Source: Clostridia bacterium
GTDB taxonomy: Bacteria > Bacillota > Clostridia > Lachnospirales > Lachnospiraceae
Length of the DNA: 64,000 bases
Assembly: GCA_009929615.1 (NCBI GenBank)
Contig: SAAB01000002.1
Coordinates: 59,498-123,497, forward strand
Reading direction: 5' to 3'
The notes under the pieces are model-generated. The model saw nothing but the letters and a program-made list of their open reading frames with translations, made no database searches and had not been told where the DNA came from. The translations under genes were made by a program, and so were the position numbers. This document shows positions 17,424-26,545 of the stretch, piece after piece. Numbering within the stretch: position 1 is the stretch's first letter; every line of letters starts with the position of its first letter.

Positions 17424-17432
17424 GAGACAGCT

Positions 17433-18125
17433 ATGTTGAAAATATCAAAACGTTTAGAACAGGTTGCCGGTATGGTGCCAAAGGGCACCCGTCTGGCCGA
17501 TGTTGGAACAGATCACGGGTATGTACCCTTATGGCTGTTGGAACGTGGACTTATTACATCAGCCATAGGAATGGATGTGAATAAAGGTCCTTTACTCAGG
17601 GCCGAAGAGAATCGTAATAAATATGGTTTTCAGGAAATGATGGAACTGCGTCTATCGGACGGTCTTGAAAAATTAAAGCCGGGTGAAGCGGATACTGTAC
17701 TGGCTGCCGGAATGGGCGGACCACTTATGATTCGCATCCTTGAAGAAGGAACTTCGGTTTTAATGGACATAGATACCTTGGTCTTACAGCCACAATCCGA
17801 AATAGCTTCCGTTCGGCGTTATCTTTTAGAACATGATTTCCGGATTCAGGAAGAGATAATGCTTGTGGATGAAGGCAAGTATTATATGGCTATGAAGGCT
17901 GTTCATGGAATTACTGATGGCTGGACAGAAACGGAATATTTATTTGGAAAACATTTATTAGAAAATAAACATCCGGTATTGCTGGAATATCTAAAAAAAG
18001 AAAAAGCATTATACCAGAGTATTAAAACCAGATTGGAAAAAGAGTCCCAAACCCATAAAAAACGTTATCAGGAGGTCTGTATATATCTTGATGAACTGGA
18101 TAGAGGACTTAAGTTTTATTTGTGA
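17433..18125 (+). CDS. trmK: tRNA (adenine22-N1)-methyltransferase
   Basis: A 230-residue class I SAM-dependent methyltransferase that forms m1A22 in tRNA. Seen: LADVGTDHGYVPLWLL (SAM-binding motif I), GMDVNKGPL (motif II) and VLAAGMGGPLMIRIL, all typical of TrmK/YqfN. The C-terminal ~70 residues form a charged helical tail. Its place between rpoD and a Nif3-like gene is the standard order in Firmicutes. The stop codon lies inside the first hairpin of an unusual intergenic element. Confidence 0.9.
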   Translation: MLKISKRLEQVAGMVPKGTRLADVGTDHGYVPLWLLERGLITSAIGMDVNKGPLLRAEENRNKYGFQEMMELRLSDGLEKLKPGEADTVLAAGMGGPLMIRILEEGTSVLMDIDTLVLQPQSEIASVRRYLLEHDFRIQEEIMLVDEGKYYMAMKAVHGITDGWTETEYLFGKHLLENKHPVLLEYLKKEKALYQSIKTRLEKESQTHKKRYQEVCIYLDELDRGLKFYL

Positions 18126-18212
18126 GTCACCGCAGGCGGCCTGCCTACGCAGAGCCTGTTCGAACGCAGTTCGAATTTTAATGGCGATGCTCGATAACTT
18201 GTGAGCCGTCAC
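18122..18212 (+). repeat. Hairpin-rich intergenic element (REP/MITE-like?)
   Basis: About 90 bases, more GC-rich than their surroundings, with four dyads: GTGA-G-TCAC (18122-18130), GCAGGC-G-GCCTGC (18132-18144), TTCGAAC-GCA-GTTCGAA (18159-18175) and GTGA-GCCG-TCAC (18201-18212). The first and last are near copies of each other (TTGTGAG...TCAC), so the element has repeated ends. It begins exactly at the trmK stop codon. It looks like a small dispersed repeat, but only one copy is in this window. Confidence 0.5.
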
Positions 18213-18231
18213 GGGAAGTGAGGAAATACAT

Positions 18232-19008
18232 ATGAAGGGCGAAAAACTTTACCATATTTTACAACAGTTTTTTCCGAACCAGGCAGCTCTGCCATGGGAT
18301 AATGTAGGGTTATTGTGCGGTCGGATGGATAAGGAAATCAAAAGAATATACGTGGCTCTAGACCCGGATATGAAGGCAGTAGAAGGTGCTATAGCAGCCG
18401 GAGCAGATTTACTTCTCACCCATCATCCTTTGATTTTTTCAGATATCAAACGGATTGAAGAAGGGGATTATCTTGGTGAACGAATTATAAAAATCATAGA
18501 AAACCACATGGCCTGTTATGCGATGCACACCAATTATGATGTGAAACGGATGGCAGGCCTTGTTGCCAGCCGGATGGACCTGAAAAATATCTGCGTTCTT
18601 GAACCTACAGTGGAAGACAAGAGCGAAGGTATTGGATTTACAGGCGATTTAAAAGAAGCTGTTTCACTTAAGGACTATGGGGAAAAAATCAAGGAATGGT
18701 TTGATATTCCGGATGTGCGCATTTATGGTGATTTGAATCAGATGATTACCCGGGTTTCAGTATGTCCGGGGTCAGCTAAAGGAATGGAAGATTTTGCCTT
18801 GGCACAGGGAGCACAGGTGCTTGTTGGCGGAGATTTCGGACACCATGAAGGCCTGGACTGCATTGAGAAAAATATTGGGGTTATCGATGCAGGACATTAT
18901 GGTCTGGAACATGTTTTTATTAAGGATATATGCGAATTTCTACAGGTGAACTGCCCGGATATTGAAGTCACTCTGGCACCGCTAGAATATCCGTTTCATA
19001 CAATATAA
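18232..19008 (+). CDS. Nif3-like dinuclear metal centre protein
   Basis: A 258-residue member of the NIF3/DUF34 (YqfO/YbgI) family, which forms hexameric toroids with a two-metal site. Seen: the N-terminal DNVGLLCG, the metal ligands THHPLIF with the earlier DPD segment, MHTNYDV, and the C-terminal DFGHHEGLD and DAGHYGLEH. This is the short form without the inserted PII-like domain. A GTP cyclohydrolase-like role is often written for this family but is not established. GAGG lies about 8 bases before the ATG. Confidence 0.88.
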   Translation: MKGEKLYHILQQFFPNQAALPWDNVGLLCGRMDKEIKRIYVALDPDMKAVEGAIAAGADLLLTHHPLIFSDIKRIEEGDYLGERIIKIIENHMACYAMHTNYDVKRMAGLVASRMDLKNICVLEPTVEDKSEGIGFTGDLKEAVSLKDYGEKIKEWFDIPDVRIYGDLNQMITRVSVCPGSAKGMEDFALAQGAQVLVGGDFGHHEGLDCIEKNIGVIDAGHYGLEHVFIKDICEFLQVNCPDIEVTLAPLEYPFHTI

Positions 19009-19031
19009 ACTCAGAAGGGGTATTGGGAATT

Positions 19032-20696
19032 ATGAAAGAAAATGAAAAAATTCAGGTAACTATTTTGGATGAGGTGTTTGAATTTGCCTCAGGAATAAGT
19101 CTTCAGGAGATTAGCCGTGATTTCCAGGAGCGTTTTCCACATCGTATTCTTTTGTCCAGAGTGAACGGAAAACTTAAGGAGCTGCACCATCATCTTAGAA
19201 AAAACTGTCATGTTGAGTTTTTGACGACGGCAGATAAGATAGGTAATATGACTTATCGCCGTACAGCGACGCTTGTTTTAACAAAGGCTGTTATGGATGT
19301 CTTGGGCAAGGATACCGAACTGATTGTGGATTTTTCAGTTGATAAAGGTTATTATTGCGAAATTAAAAATCATGTTACCATTAATGATGAGATTATCGAA
19401 AAGCTTCAGAATAGAATGGTTGAACTGACAAAAATGGATATTCCCATTATTAAAATGAATATAAATACCAGAGAGGCCATGGAACTCTTTAAACTCAATG
19501 GAATGAATGAAAAGGAAAAACTTTTTAAGTACCGCCGTGCTTCCAGAGTGAACATTTACCAATTGGATAATATTATTGATTACTATTATGGATATATGGC
19601 TCCATCGACGGGATATATTCCGGATTATAAATTAATACCTTATAAAGAAGGTTTTGTTCTTCAGATGCCGGTGATAGATGCACCGGAAATTGTTCCTGAT
19701 TTTAATCCATCAGAAAAGATTTTCAACGTTTTAAAGGAAGCCAGTATTTGGGGAGAACGCCTTGAAATATGTAATACAGGCGAGTTAAATGATTGTATTG
19801 CCAATGGCGGCTTTATGGATCTTGTACTTGTTTCAGAAGCCTTGCAGGAAAAAAATATTGCAGCCATTGCAGACGAGATTTACAGCAGCGGTAAACGGAT
19901 TGTATTAATTGCAGGTCCTTCTTCCTCAGGAAAAACAACATTTTCCCATAGATTAAGTATACAGCTTCGGGCAAAAGGGCTTAAGCCCCATCCGATTCCT
20001 GTAGATGACTATTTTGTGGATAGAGAGTTGACACCGAAGGATGAACAGGGAAATTATAATTACGAATGTCTTGAAGCTCTAAATATAGAACAGTTTAATA
20101 AGGATTTGCAGGATCTCCTTGCCGGAGAAAGAGTAGAACTGCCGATTTTTAATTTTGTCAGTGGAAAGTCTGAATACGGCAAAAACAATTTCCTGCAGAT
20201 AGGAAGTGATGAAGTTCTTGTTATTGAAGGAATTCACTGCCTGAATGATGCCTTGACCTATAGTATTCCAAAGGAAAGTAAATACAGAGTCTATATAAGT
20301 GCATTAACCCAGTTGAATCTGGATGAGCATAACCGGATTGCAACAACGGATGGACGACTGATTCGCCGTATTGTTCGGGATGCAGCACACAGAGGTGCTT
20401 CAGCAGCGCATACTATTGCTATGTGGGATTCTGTCCGCCGTGGCGAAGAATCAAACATATTTCCATTTCAGGAAAATGCCGATGCTCAGTTTAATTCGGC
20501 GCTTGTGTATGAACTTTGTATATTAAAACAATTTGCAGAACCATTGCTGTTTAACATTCAGCCGGGGCAGCCCGAATATGAAGAGGCTAAACGTTTACTT
20601 AAGTTTTTGGATTATTTCATAGGTGTGACTAGTGAAAATATTCCAAAGAATTCCATATTGAGAGAATTTATCGGCGGCAGTTATTTTAACGTGTAG
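19032..20696 (+). CDS. TGS-domain uridine kinase-like nucleoside kinase
   Basis: A 554-residue cytoplasmic protein. The N-terminal ~60 residues resemble a TGS domain (ITILDE... and a SRVNGKLKELHHHL stretch), and the middle resembles the second N-terminal domain of threonyl-tRNA synthetase. The C-terminal ~270 residues are a phosphoribulokinase/uridine kinase P-loop domain with AGPSSSGKTTF and PVDDYFVDRE. This architecture is annotated as 'nucleoside kinase' in Clostridia; it may phosphorylate uridine/cytidine. I prefer the ATG at 19032 over the upstream TTG at 19023. It is the last gene of the dnaG-rpoD cluster. Confidence 0.85.
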   Translation: MKENEKIQVTILDEVFEFASGISLQEISRDFQERFPHRILLSRVNGKLKELHHHLRKNCHVEFLTTADKIGNMTYRRTATLVLTKAVMDVLGKDTELIVDFSVDKGYYCEIKNHVTINDEIIEKLQNRMVELTKMDIPIIKMNINTREAMELFKLNGMNEKEKLFKYRRASRVNIYQLDNIIDYYYGYMAPSTGYIPDYKLIPYKEGFVLQMPVIDAPEIVPDFNPSEKIFNVLKEASIWGERLEICNTGELNDCIANGGFMDLVLVSEALQEKNIAAIADEIYSSGKRIVLIAGPSSSGKTTFSHRLSIQLRAKGLKPHPIPVDDYFVDRELTPKDEQGNYNYECLEALNIEQFNKDLQDLLAGERVELPIFNFVSGKSEYGKNNFLQIGSDEVLVIEGIHCLNDALTYSIPKESKYRVYISALTQLNLDEHNRIATTDGRLIRRIVRDAAHRGASAAHTIAMWDSVRRGEESNIFPFQENADAQFNSALVYELCILKQFAEPLLFNIQPGQPEYEEAKRLLKFLDYFIGVTSENIPKNSILREFIGGSYFNV

Positions 20697-20701
20697 GACG
20701 C

Positions 20702-20730
20702 TTTACAAACAGGAAAAAGAATGCTATTAT
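20702..20730 (+). promoter_or_regulatory. rnpB promoter
   Basis: TTTACA (20702-20707), 17 bases, TATTAT (20725-20730). Transcription starting about 7 bases later fits the first paired bases of the RNA (20739). A perfect TATAAT at 20731 overlaps but would sit 23 bases from the -35 box. Confidence 0.6.
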
Positions 20731-20738
20731 TATAATTC

Positions 20739-21080
20739 AAGTCTGTCGAATGGTCGCGCCTGTTTATACCGAAAGGTTTCAGGTGAGGAAAGTCCGAGCT
20801 TCATAGGGCAGGATGCCGGATAACGTCCGGTGGAGGCGACTCTAAGGAAAGTGCAACAGAAATAAACCGCCGGTTTAACCGGTAAGGGTGGAAAGGCGAG
20901 GTAAGAGCTCACCGCTCTTCTGGTAACAGAAGAGGCTCTGTAAACCCCATTCGAAGCAAGGCCGCACATAAGACTATACGGCTGCCCGTCGTGTCTTAGG
21001 GTAGGTCGCTGGAGCTTCCTGGTAACAGGAAGTCGAGATAGATGACCATTTTTAACATAACTCGGCTTACAGACAGACTT
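20739..21080 (+). ncRNA. rnpB: RNase P RNA, class A
   Basis: The catalytic RNA of RNase P, about 342 bases, which matures tRNA 5' ends. The 5' AAGTCTGTC pairs with the 3' GACAGACTT (helix P1). Conserved blocks are readable in order: GAGGAAAGTCCGAGC (CR-I), ACAGAAA and CCGCC, GGTAAGGGTGGAAAGG, CCATTCGAAGCAAG region, and AGATAGATGACC with ACATAACTCGGCTTACAGAC (CR-V). The layout resembles ancestral type A, as in Clostridia, not Bacillus type B. It fills the 470-base space between the kinase and the CPBP protease genes. Confidence 0.95.
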
Positions 21081-21081
21081 G

Positions 21082-21111
21082 AAAAAAGATACTGGTTTCA
21101 GTGTCTTTTTT
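21082..21111 (+). terminator. rnpB terminator
   Basis: A 13-bp stem (21082-21094 with 21099-21111, one G-U) with a 4-base loop. The 3' arm itself ends in six T residues. Confidence 0.85.
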
Positions 21112-21168
21112 CATATCAAAAGAAAACCTTCTAATGCGCAATAGATATAAATAGAGAAGAGGAGTAGT

Positions 21169-22041
21169 ATGGGCATTTTAAAACGTACCTGGGGAATCGT
21201 TTCTCCATTGATTATATTTTTTCTGATTCAGTATATGGTTTCATTTGCAGCAACTTTTATTTTTATGAGCAGTGCTGCCGGAACGAATATTCTGACAGAC
21301 AATGCACAGGCCATTGCATTAACCGAAGCAGCCTATGAGATGCTGAATAACAATGTGGTTTTGATGGCCGGCATTGCAGCCCTTATTTCCATTCCTATAT
21401 TTAACCGGATGCTTGGAAAAGAGTGGCTGAAACGTTCGTATCTCATTGAGAGCCGGGAACCTAAGTTTTATAAATATATTTTTGTTGCTGTGATGTCGGC
21501 CGGGCTGACAGTGGCTGTTAATTTAGCTATTAATGCTTTTGAGCTTTTCAGATACGCGACAGATTATGCCCAGATTGCCCGGGAGATGTATGCGGAACCT
21601 CTGTATATGCAGATACTTGTTATTGGAATTCTTGTCCCTATTGCAGAGGAATTGATGTTTCGTGGCGTTATCTATGAACGAATTTGTGCTTATGGGAATG
21701 AAACGACGGGGGCAATTCTGACAAGCTTTTTATTCGGAATGTATCATGGAAATATGATTCAGGGAATGTATGCCTTTGTTTTTTCAATGTTAATGATATT
21801 CGCTTATAAAAAAACTGGCAGTTTTTTTGCACCTGTTTGTTTTCATATTGTGAGTAACTTAACCGGTCTGGTTTTAAATCAGCTGAACCCTCTTTCGAGT
21901 ATGGAATATTCCATTGGAATTGTGTTGTCTGCCTTTATTGGACTTTATGGACTTTATGAATTGAAAAAAGGTGATTTTTTCAAAGTAATACCTTTGGATT
22001 TGAATCCTGAAACCTATGAAACGGAGGAAAAAGAGGAATAA
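21169..22041 (+). CDS. CPBP family intramembrane metalloprotease
   Basis: A 290-residue integral membrane protein with about seven hydrophobic segments. The CAAX/CPBP (Abi, Rce1-like) motifs are present: AEELMFRG with the catalytic Glu-Glu and Arg, FLFGMYHG with a His, and FHIVSNLTG with the last His/Asn. Family members process prenylated or secreted peptides or give self-immunity to bacteriocins; the substrate here is unknown. The C-terminal tail is acidic. It lies alone between rnpB and recA. Confidence 0.87.
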   Translation: MGILKRTWGIVSPLIIFFLIQYMVSFAATFIFMSSAAGTNILTDNAQAIALTEAAYEMLNNNVVLMAGIAALISIPIFNRMLGKEWLKRSYLIESREPKFYKYIFVAVMSAGLTVAVNLAINAFELFRYATDYAQIAREMYAEPLYMQILVIGILVPIAEELMFRGVIYERICAYGNETTGAILTSFLFGMYHGNMIQGMYAFVFSMLMIFAYKKTGSFFAPVCFHIVSNLTGLVLNQLNPLSSMEYSIGIVLSAFIGLYGLYELKKGDFFKVIPLDLNPETYETEEKEE

Positions 22042-22058
22042 AAGTCGAAAGATATTTA

Positions 22059-22087
22059 TTGACATGATTGGCAAAATCATGTATGAT
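22059..22087 (+). promoter_or_regulatory. recA promoter
   Basis: TTGACA (22059-22064), 17 bases, TATGAT (22082-22087); a strong sigma-A promoter. The expected transcription start is about 22094, just before the LexA-type operator. Confidence 0.85.
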
Positions 22088-22099
22088 AAGAACATAAAA

Positions 22100-22111
22100 G
22101 AACGAATGTTC
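22100..22111 (+). promoter_or_regulatory. LexA (SOS) operator of recA
   Basis: GAACGAATGTTC is a perfect match to the Gram-positive LexA core GAAC-N4-GTTC and lies just after the start site, where repressor would block early transcription. LexA itself is not in the window. Confidence 0.8.
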
Positions 22112-22143
22112 GATAACGTTTTATAGATAAAGGAGAATCATAT

Positions 22144-23250
22144 ATGGCATCAGGCAAAGCAATAGCGAAAGTCACAGAAAAAGTTAATAAAGAAGAGAAG
22201 ATGAAAGCTCTCGATGCGGCGATTGCCCACATTGAAAAACAGTACGGTAAAGGCTCTGTAATGAAACTTGGAGATAATTCAGCAGCGATGGATGTTGAAA
22301 CCATCCCTACAGGTTCGTTGAGTTTGGATTTAGCGCTTGGATTAGGTGGCATTCCAAAGGGACGTATTATTGAGATTTATGGACCAGAATCATCAGGTAA
22401 AACAACAGTAACCTTACATATGGTTGCTTCCGTTCAGAAACTTGGCGGAATCGCTGGATTTATTGATGCAGAACATGCACTTGACCCAGCTTATGCTAAA
22501 CATATCGGTGTTGATATAGATAATCTTTATATTTCCCAGCCGGATAGTGGTGAGCAGGCTTTAGAGATAGCTGAGACGATGGTACGTTCAGGTGCTATTG
22601 ATATGGTTGTTATTGACTCTGTTGCCGCTTTAGTACCAAAGGCTGAGATTGATGGTGAGATGGGAGATTCCCATGTAGGCCTTCAGGCCAGACTTATGTC
22701 TCAGGCACTTCGTAAACTCACATCTGTCATTAGTAAGTCGAACTGTATTGTTATATTCATTAATCAGCTGCGTGAGAAAGTCGGTGTTATGTTCGGTAGC
22801 CCTGAAACGACAACCGGTGGACGTGCTCTTAAATTCTACTCATCTGTACGTATGGATATTCGACGTATTGAATCTATCAAGATGAATGGTGAAGTTGTCG
22901 GCAACCGTACCCGCGTTAAAGTTGTTAAGAATAAGATTGCACCACCTTTTAAACAGGCGGAATTTGATATTATGTTCGGCCGCGGAATCTCCAGAGAAGG
23001 GGATGTACTCGATTTAGCTGCAGATATAGATGTCATTGTCAAGAGCGGTTCATGGTATGCATATCAGGGCAACAAGATTGGACAGGGAAGAGAGAATGCT
23101 AAGATTTTCCTGCAGGAACATCCTGAGATTCTTGAAGAAGTTGACCAGAAAGTCCGGGCTCATTACGGATTGATAGATATGCCGGAAGAAGCTGCTGAAA
23201 TACCTGTTGAAGAATCTATTTCTGTGACAGAAGAATCATCCGAAGAATAA
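22144..23250 (+). CDS. recA: Recombinase RecA
   Basis: A 368-residue strand-exchange ATPase that also triggers LexA self-cleavage. Seen: GPESSGKTT (Walker A), [10 protein letters not shown] (Walker B), the L1/L2 DNA-binding loops around [21 protein letters not shown], and a normal C-terminal domain with an acidic tail. An AAGGAGA lies 9 bases before the ATG. It is transcribed from a LexA-controlled promoter and followed by recX. Confidence 0.98.
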   Translation: MASGKAIAKVTEKVNKEEKMKALDAAIAHIEKQYGKGSVMKLGDNSAAMDVETIPTGSLSLDLALGLGGIPKGRIIEIYGPESSGKTTVTLHMVASVQKLGGIAGFIDAEHALDPAYAKHIGVDIDNLYISQPDSGEQALEIAETMVRSGAIDMVVIDSVAALVPKAEIDGEMGDSHVGLQARLMSQALRKLTSVISKSNCIVIFINQLREKVGVMFGSPETTTGGRALKFYSSVRMDIRRIESIKMNGEVVGNRTRVKVVKNKIAPPFKQAEFDIMFGRGISREGDVLDLAADIDVIVKSGSWYAYQGNKIGQGRENAKIFLQEHPEILEEVDQKVRAHYGLIDMPEEAAEIPVEESISVTEESSEE

Positions 23251-23270
23251 TTGATAATTTTACATAATAT

Positions 23271-23303
23271 AGAAAAGCCGGTATAAAAGCCCGGCTTTTC
23301 TTT
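23271..23303 (+). terminator. Hairpin after recA
   Basis: A 9-bp stem (23273-23281 with 23291-23299) followed by only a short T-run. It probably gives partial termination between recA and recX. Confidence 0.6.
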
Positions 23304-23328
23304 GTTGTAATAGAATGTGGAGTAGAAG

Positions 23329-23934
23329 ATGCAGATAAGTTATATAGAAAAGTCAGGAAAAAACAAAGTACGTATTACATTAGCTGATGGCGATAAATTT
23401 ATTATTTCGGAACGGGACTGGCGAAGCTTCGGCGTTGATGCCGGGGATGAAATAGAAGATGATATTTTAAATAAGCTTTATACGGAATATCTGCTTCCTA
23501 AAGCTAAGTTTCGCGCGTTAAACCTGCTTAAAATGCGGGATAGAAGCCGCCAGGAACTTAGACAGCGTTTAAAACAGGACGGTTATCCGGAGATTGTCAT
23601 TCAGAAAACGATAGAATATATTGATGGTTATCATTATCTGGATGATGTCCGCTTTGCAAAGAATTATGTGGATTACCGCGGAAAAAGAAAAAGCCGTAGG
23701 GAATTGGAATATGAATTGTCAGGAAAGGGGATTGATTTGCGCTCTATGTCGTTGGAGGGTGAGGAATTTAATATGCCTGAGGATAAAGACACAATTCGAA
23801 GTCTTCTTTTGAAACGGTGGGGTGAGCACCCATCGCCGGACCAGAAAGAGCGGGACCGTATGCTTCGCTATTTAGCACGACATGGTTTTGGAAGTGGGGA
23901 TATATTGTCCGTATATAGAGAATTGGACATTTGA
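23329..23934 (+). CDS. recX: Regulatory protein RecX
   Basis: A 201-residue modulator that binds RecA filaments and restrains recombination. The three-helix repeats of the family are visible: LLKMRDRSRQELRQRLKQDG, then YHYLDDVRFAKNYVDYRGKRKSRRELEYELSGKGI, and a final repeat with RYLARHGFGSGDI. Its position directly after recA is typical. Confidence 0.9.
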   Translation: MQISYIEKSGKNKVRITLADGDKFIISERDWRSFGVDAGDEIEDDILNKLYTEYLLPKAKFRALNLLKMRDRSRQELRQRLKQDGYPEIVIQKTIEYIDGYHYLDDVRFAKNYVDYRGKRKSRRELEYELSGKGIDLRSMSLEGEEFNMPEDKDTIRSLLLKRWGEHPSPDQKERDRMLRYLARHGFGSGDILSVYRELDI

Positions 23935-23989
23935 AACAATTTCTTCCGAGGATATTTAGGCAATATGTCAGTGGAATCATGAAATCCAC

Positions 23990-24018
23990 TTGACATAATT
24001 ATAAAAAAAGTATAGAAT
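23990..24018 (+). promoter_or_regulatory. rny promoter
   Basis: TTGACA (23990-23995), 17 bases, TAGAAT (24013-24018). The leader to the GTG start is about 45 bases. Confidence 0.75.
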
Positions 24019-24067
24019 TTAAGTGTTGTATTTATATACAATTAAAACTAAATAAGGAGGTGCTCCT

Positions 24068-25621
24068 GTGCCGATAATTACTGCAGTTATCATCATTGTT
24101 GTAGCTGTTTTAGTTACTGCCCTTATCATTTGGAATGTGGCTGTTTCTTATAGAAAGAAAGTCGTTGAATCCAAAATCGGTTCCGCAGAAGAAAAAGCTC
24201 GTGAGATTATTGACGAAGCTATGAAAGCTGCTGAATCTAAGAAGCGTGAAGGCCTTCTCGAAGTCAAGGAAGAAGCTTTAAAGAATAAGAATGAGCTTGA
24301 AAAGGAAAGTAAAGAACGCAGAGCAGAATTACAGAAGTATGAGAAGCGCGTGCTTTCCAAGGAAGAAGCTGTTGATCGTAAAGCCGATTCCCTTGAAAAG
24401 AAAGAAAACCAATTAGTATCACGTGAGGACAAGCTGAACAAACAGTTGGCAGATGTCAATGAATTGAACCAGAAAAGAGTACAGGAACTCGAAAGAATCT
24501 CAGGTTTAACCTCCGAACAAGCAAAGGAATATCTTTTAAGAACGGTTGAAGAGGATGTAAAACACGAAACCGCAATGTTAGTTAAAGACCTTGAAAACAA
24601 GGCAAAGGAAGAAGCAAATAAAAAGGCGAAGGAATATGTGGTAACTGCTATTCAGAAATGTGCAGCAGACCATGTGGCAGAAACAACAATCTCTGTTGTA
24701 CCACTGCCAAATGATGAAATGAAAGGCCGTATCATCGGACGTGAAGGACGGAATATCCGTACTTTGGAAACGATGACAGGTATTGATTTAATCATTGATG
24801 ACACACCGGAAGCAGTTATTTTATCCAGCTTTGATCCGATTCGTCGTGAAGTAGCGAGAATCGCTCTGGAGAAATTAATTGTAGATGGCCGTATTCATCC
24901 AGCACGTATTGAAGAAATGGTCGAGAAAGCTCAGAAAGAAGTCGAAACCATGATTCGTGAAGAAGGAGAGGCTGCAACCCTTGAGGTTGGCGTACACGGT
25001 ATTCATCCAGAACTTGTTCGTCTGCTTGGTAAGATGAAATATCGTACCAGTTATGGACAAAATGCTTTGAAACATTCTATTGAAGTTGCTCATTTATCCG
25101 GTTTATTAGCTGGAGAGCTGGGCGTTGATGTAAGGATGGCTAAGAGAGCCGGATTTTTACATGATATTGGTAAATCCGTAGACCATGAGATGGAAGGTTC
25201 CCATATTTCCATCGGTGTGGATTTGTGCCGTAAATACAAAGAATCTGCTGTTGTTATTAATGCAGTAGAATCTCATCACGGTGACGTAGAACCAGAAACA
25301 CTGATTGCATGTATTGTACAGGCAGCGGACACAATTTCTGCTGCAAGACCAGGAGCTCGAAGAGAAACCTTAGAAACTTATACTAACAGATTAAAACAAT
25401 TAGAAGATATCGCCAATGAATTTAAAGGCGTCGATAAATCTTTTGCTATACAGGCAGGTCGAGAGATTCGTATCATGGTAGTTCCAGAACAGGTAAGTGA
25501 TGACGATATGGTATTGATGGCAAGAGATATTTCCAAGAAGGTCGAAGACGAATTGGAATATCCAGGTCAAATCAAGATAAATGTTATCCGTGAATCACGG
25601 GTTACAGATTATGCGAAATAA
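24068..25621 (+). CDS. rny: Ribonuclease Y
   Basis: A 517-residue membrane-anchored endoribonuclease that starts mRNA decay. Residues about 5-25 are a membrane anchor. Residues about 30-200 form a long Lys/Glu-rich coiled coil. A KH RNA-binding domain follows ([15 protein letters not shown]). The HD catalytic domain holds LHDIGK near residue 365 and ESHHGD. The start is a GTG with AAGGAGG 7 bases upstream. A near-consensus promoter and a terminator make it monocistronic. Confidence 0.96.
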   Translation: MPIITAVIIIVVAVLVTALIIWNVAVSYRKKVVESKIGSAEEKAREIIDEAMKAAESKKREGLLEVKEEALKNKNELEKESKERRAELQKYEKRVLSKEEAVDRKADSLEKKENQLVSREDKLNKQLADVNELNQKRVQELERISGLTSEQAKEYLLRTVEEDVKHETAMLVKDLENKAKEEANKKAKEYVVTAIQKCAADHVAETTISVVPLPNDEMKGRIIGREGRNIRTLETMTGIDLIIDDTPEAVILSSFDPIRREVARIALEKLIVDGRIHPARIEEMVEKAQKEVETMIREEGEAATLEVGVHGIHPELVRLLGKMKYRTSYGQNALKHSIEVAHLSGLLAGELGVDVRMAKRAGFLHDIGKSVDHEMEGSHISIGVDLCRKYKESAVVINAVESHHGDVEPETLIACIVQAADTISAARPGARRETLETYTNRLKQLEDIANEFKGVDKSFAIQAGREIRIMVVPEQVSDDDMVLMARDISKKVEDELEYPGQIKINVIRESRVTDYAK

Positions 25622-25653
25622 GAGTATCGTTATGTAATGACAGGATAAAATAG

Positions 25654-25684
25654 ACCCTTGGAAGAATCTTCTTCCAAGGGTTTT
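25654..25684 (+). terminator. rny terminator
   Basis: A perfect 10-bp stem (25655-25664 with 25671-25680) followed by TTTTATT. Confidence 0.8.
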
Positions 25685-25724
25685 ATTACGCTATGAGAAC
25701 CATATATACCAGTGGAGGCAGAAT

Positions 25725-26495
25725 ATGATAGAGTTACCGGATAAAGAAAAGGTTGTTAATTACGGACTGATTCATATCGTTGATAATGATAAGGATATAA
25801 AATCTATATTTAATAAAAAAGTTTATGAGGATGAATTTCTTAAGTTTTATGATATATATGTTCAAAGCTTAACGGCCTATTATACCTTATATGAAAACAG
25901 CAGTCATTCAGATGCCTATGTCAGGGAAGTGGCTTTGAAGATAATGGACCATGAAATGGAAAAAATTAATGCAATTGAAAAAAAGAGTCGTCGGGAAATG
26001 CAGATGATGGAAGATAGTGCTTTTGCAGCCCTTTTTGCGATTCCGGCTATCGTAAGATATCACACAAAGGCTACAGATTTGCTGGCAGATTATTTAATTG
26101 AAGAGTGGCATAAAAATTTCCCCAAAAATCAAATTCAAAAGGGAAACTTTGAAGAAATTAACAGTGGTTTTAAAAAACGGAAGTTCTGTTATATAACAAC
26201 GGCTGTCTGTGACTCTTTAAATAAAGGAGATAATTGCTATGAACTGAATACACTTCGTAGCTACAGGGATAGATGGCTTTCGAGAGAACCTTACGGAGAG
26301 AAACTGATTGAACAGTATTATGACACGGCTCCTGGAATAATTGCCTTGATAAATACTCGAAAAGATTCAGATGAAATTTATAATGAAATTTATAAAGAAT
26401 ACCTCCAGCCCTGTATTTCCTATATTGAACGGAAAGAATACGAAGCGTGCAGAGATACTTATATAGAAATGGTAAAAAGATTAGATAGAAATTAA
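25725..26495 (+). CDS. CFI-box-CTERM domain protein of unknown function
   Basis: A 256-residue protein. The N-terminal ~145 residues are helical and charged, with no family I recognise. The C-terminal ~110 residues carry the pattern CYITTAVC..., ELNTLRSYRDRWL and YYDTAPGI, which fits the CFI-box C-terminal domain seen at the end of many unrelated bacterial proteins; its function is unknown. No signal peptide is visible. GGAGG lies about 8 bases before the ATG. It is monocistronic between two terminators. Confidence 0.65.
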   Translation: MIELPDKEKVVNYGLIHIVDNDKDIKSIFNKKVYEDEFLKFYDIYVQSLTAYYTLYENSSHSDAYVREVALKIMDHEMEKINAIEKKSRREMQMMEDSAFAALFAIPAIVRYHTKATDLLADYLIEEWHKNFPKNQIQKGNFEEINSGFKKRKFCYITTAVCDSLNKGDNCYELNTLRSYRDRWLSREPYGEKLIEQYYDTAPGIIALINTRKDSDEIYNEIYKEYLQPCISYIERKEYEACRDTYIEMVKRLDRN

Positions 26496-26535
26496 AAAAA
26501 GAGTATCGCCCATTCATGTGAGCGATACTCTTTTT
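26493..26535 (+). terminator. Bidirectional terminator
   Basis: A stem of about 15 bp (26493-26508 with 26521-26535) with A-run and T-run flanks lies between the CFI-box gene and the convergent symporter gene, serving both. Confidence 0.88.
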
Positions 26536-26545
26536 TATATAAAAA

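Noticed and set aside
24148..24600. A 150-residue minus-strand frame rich in Ser and Phe
   Set aside because: It is the antisense of the Lys/Glu coiled coil of RNase Y, a usual artefact of GAA/AAG-rich codons.
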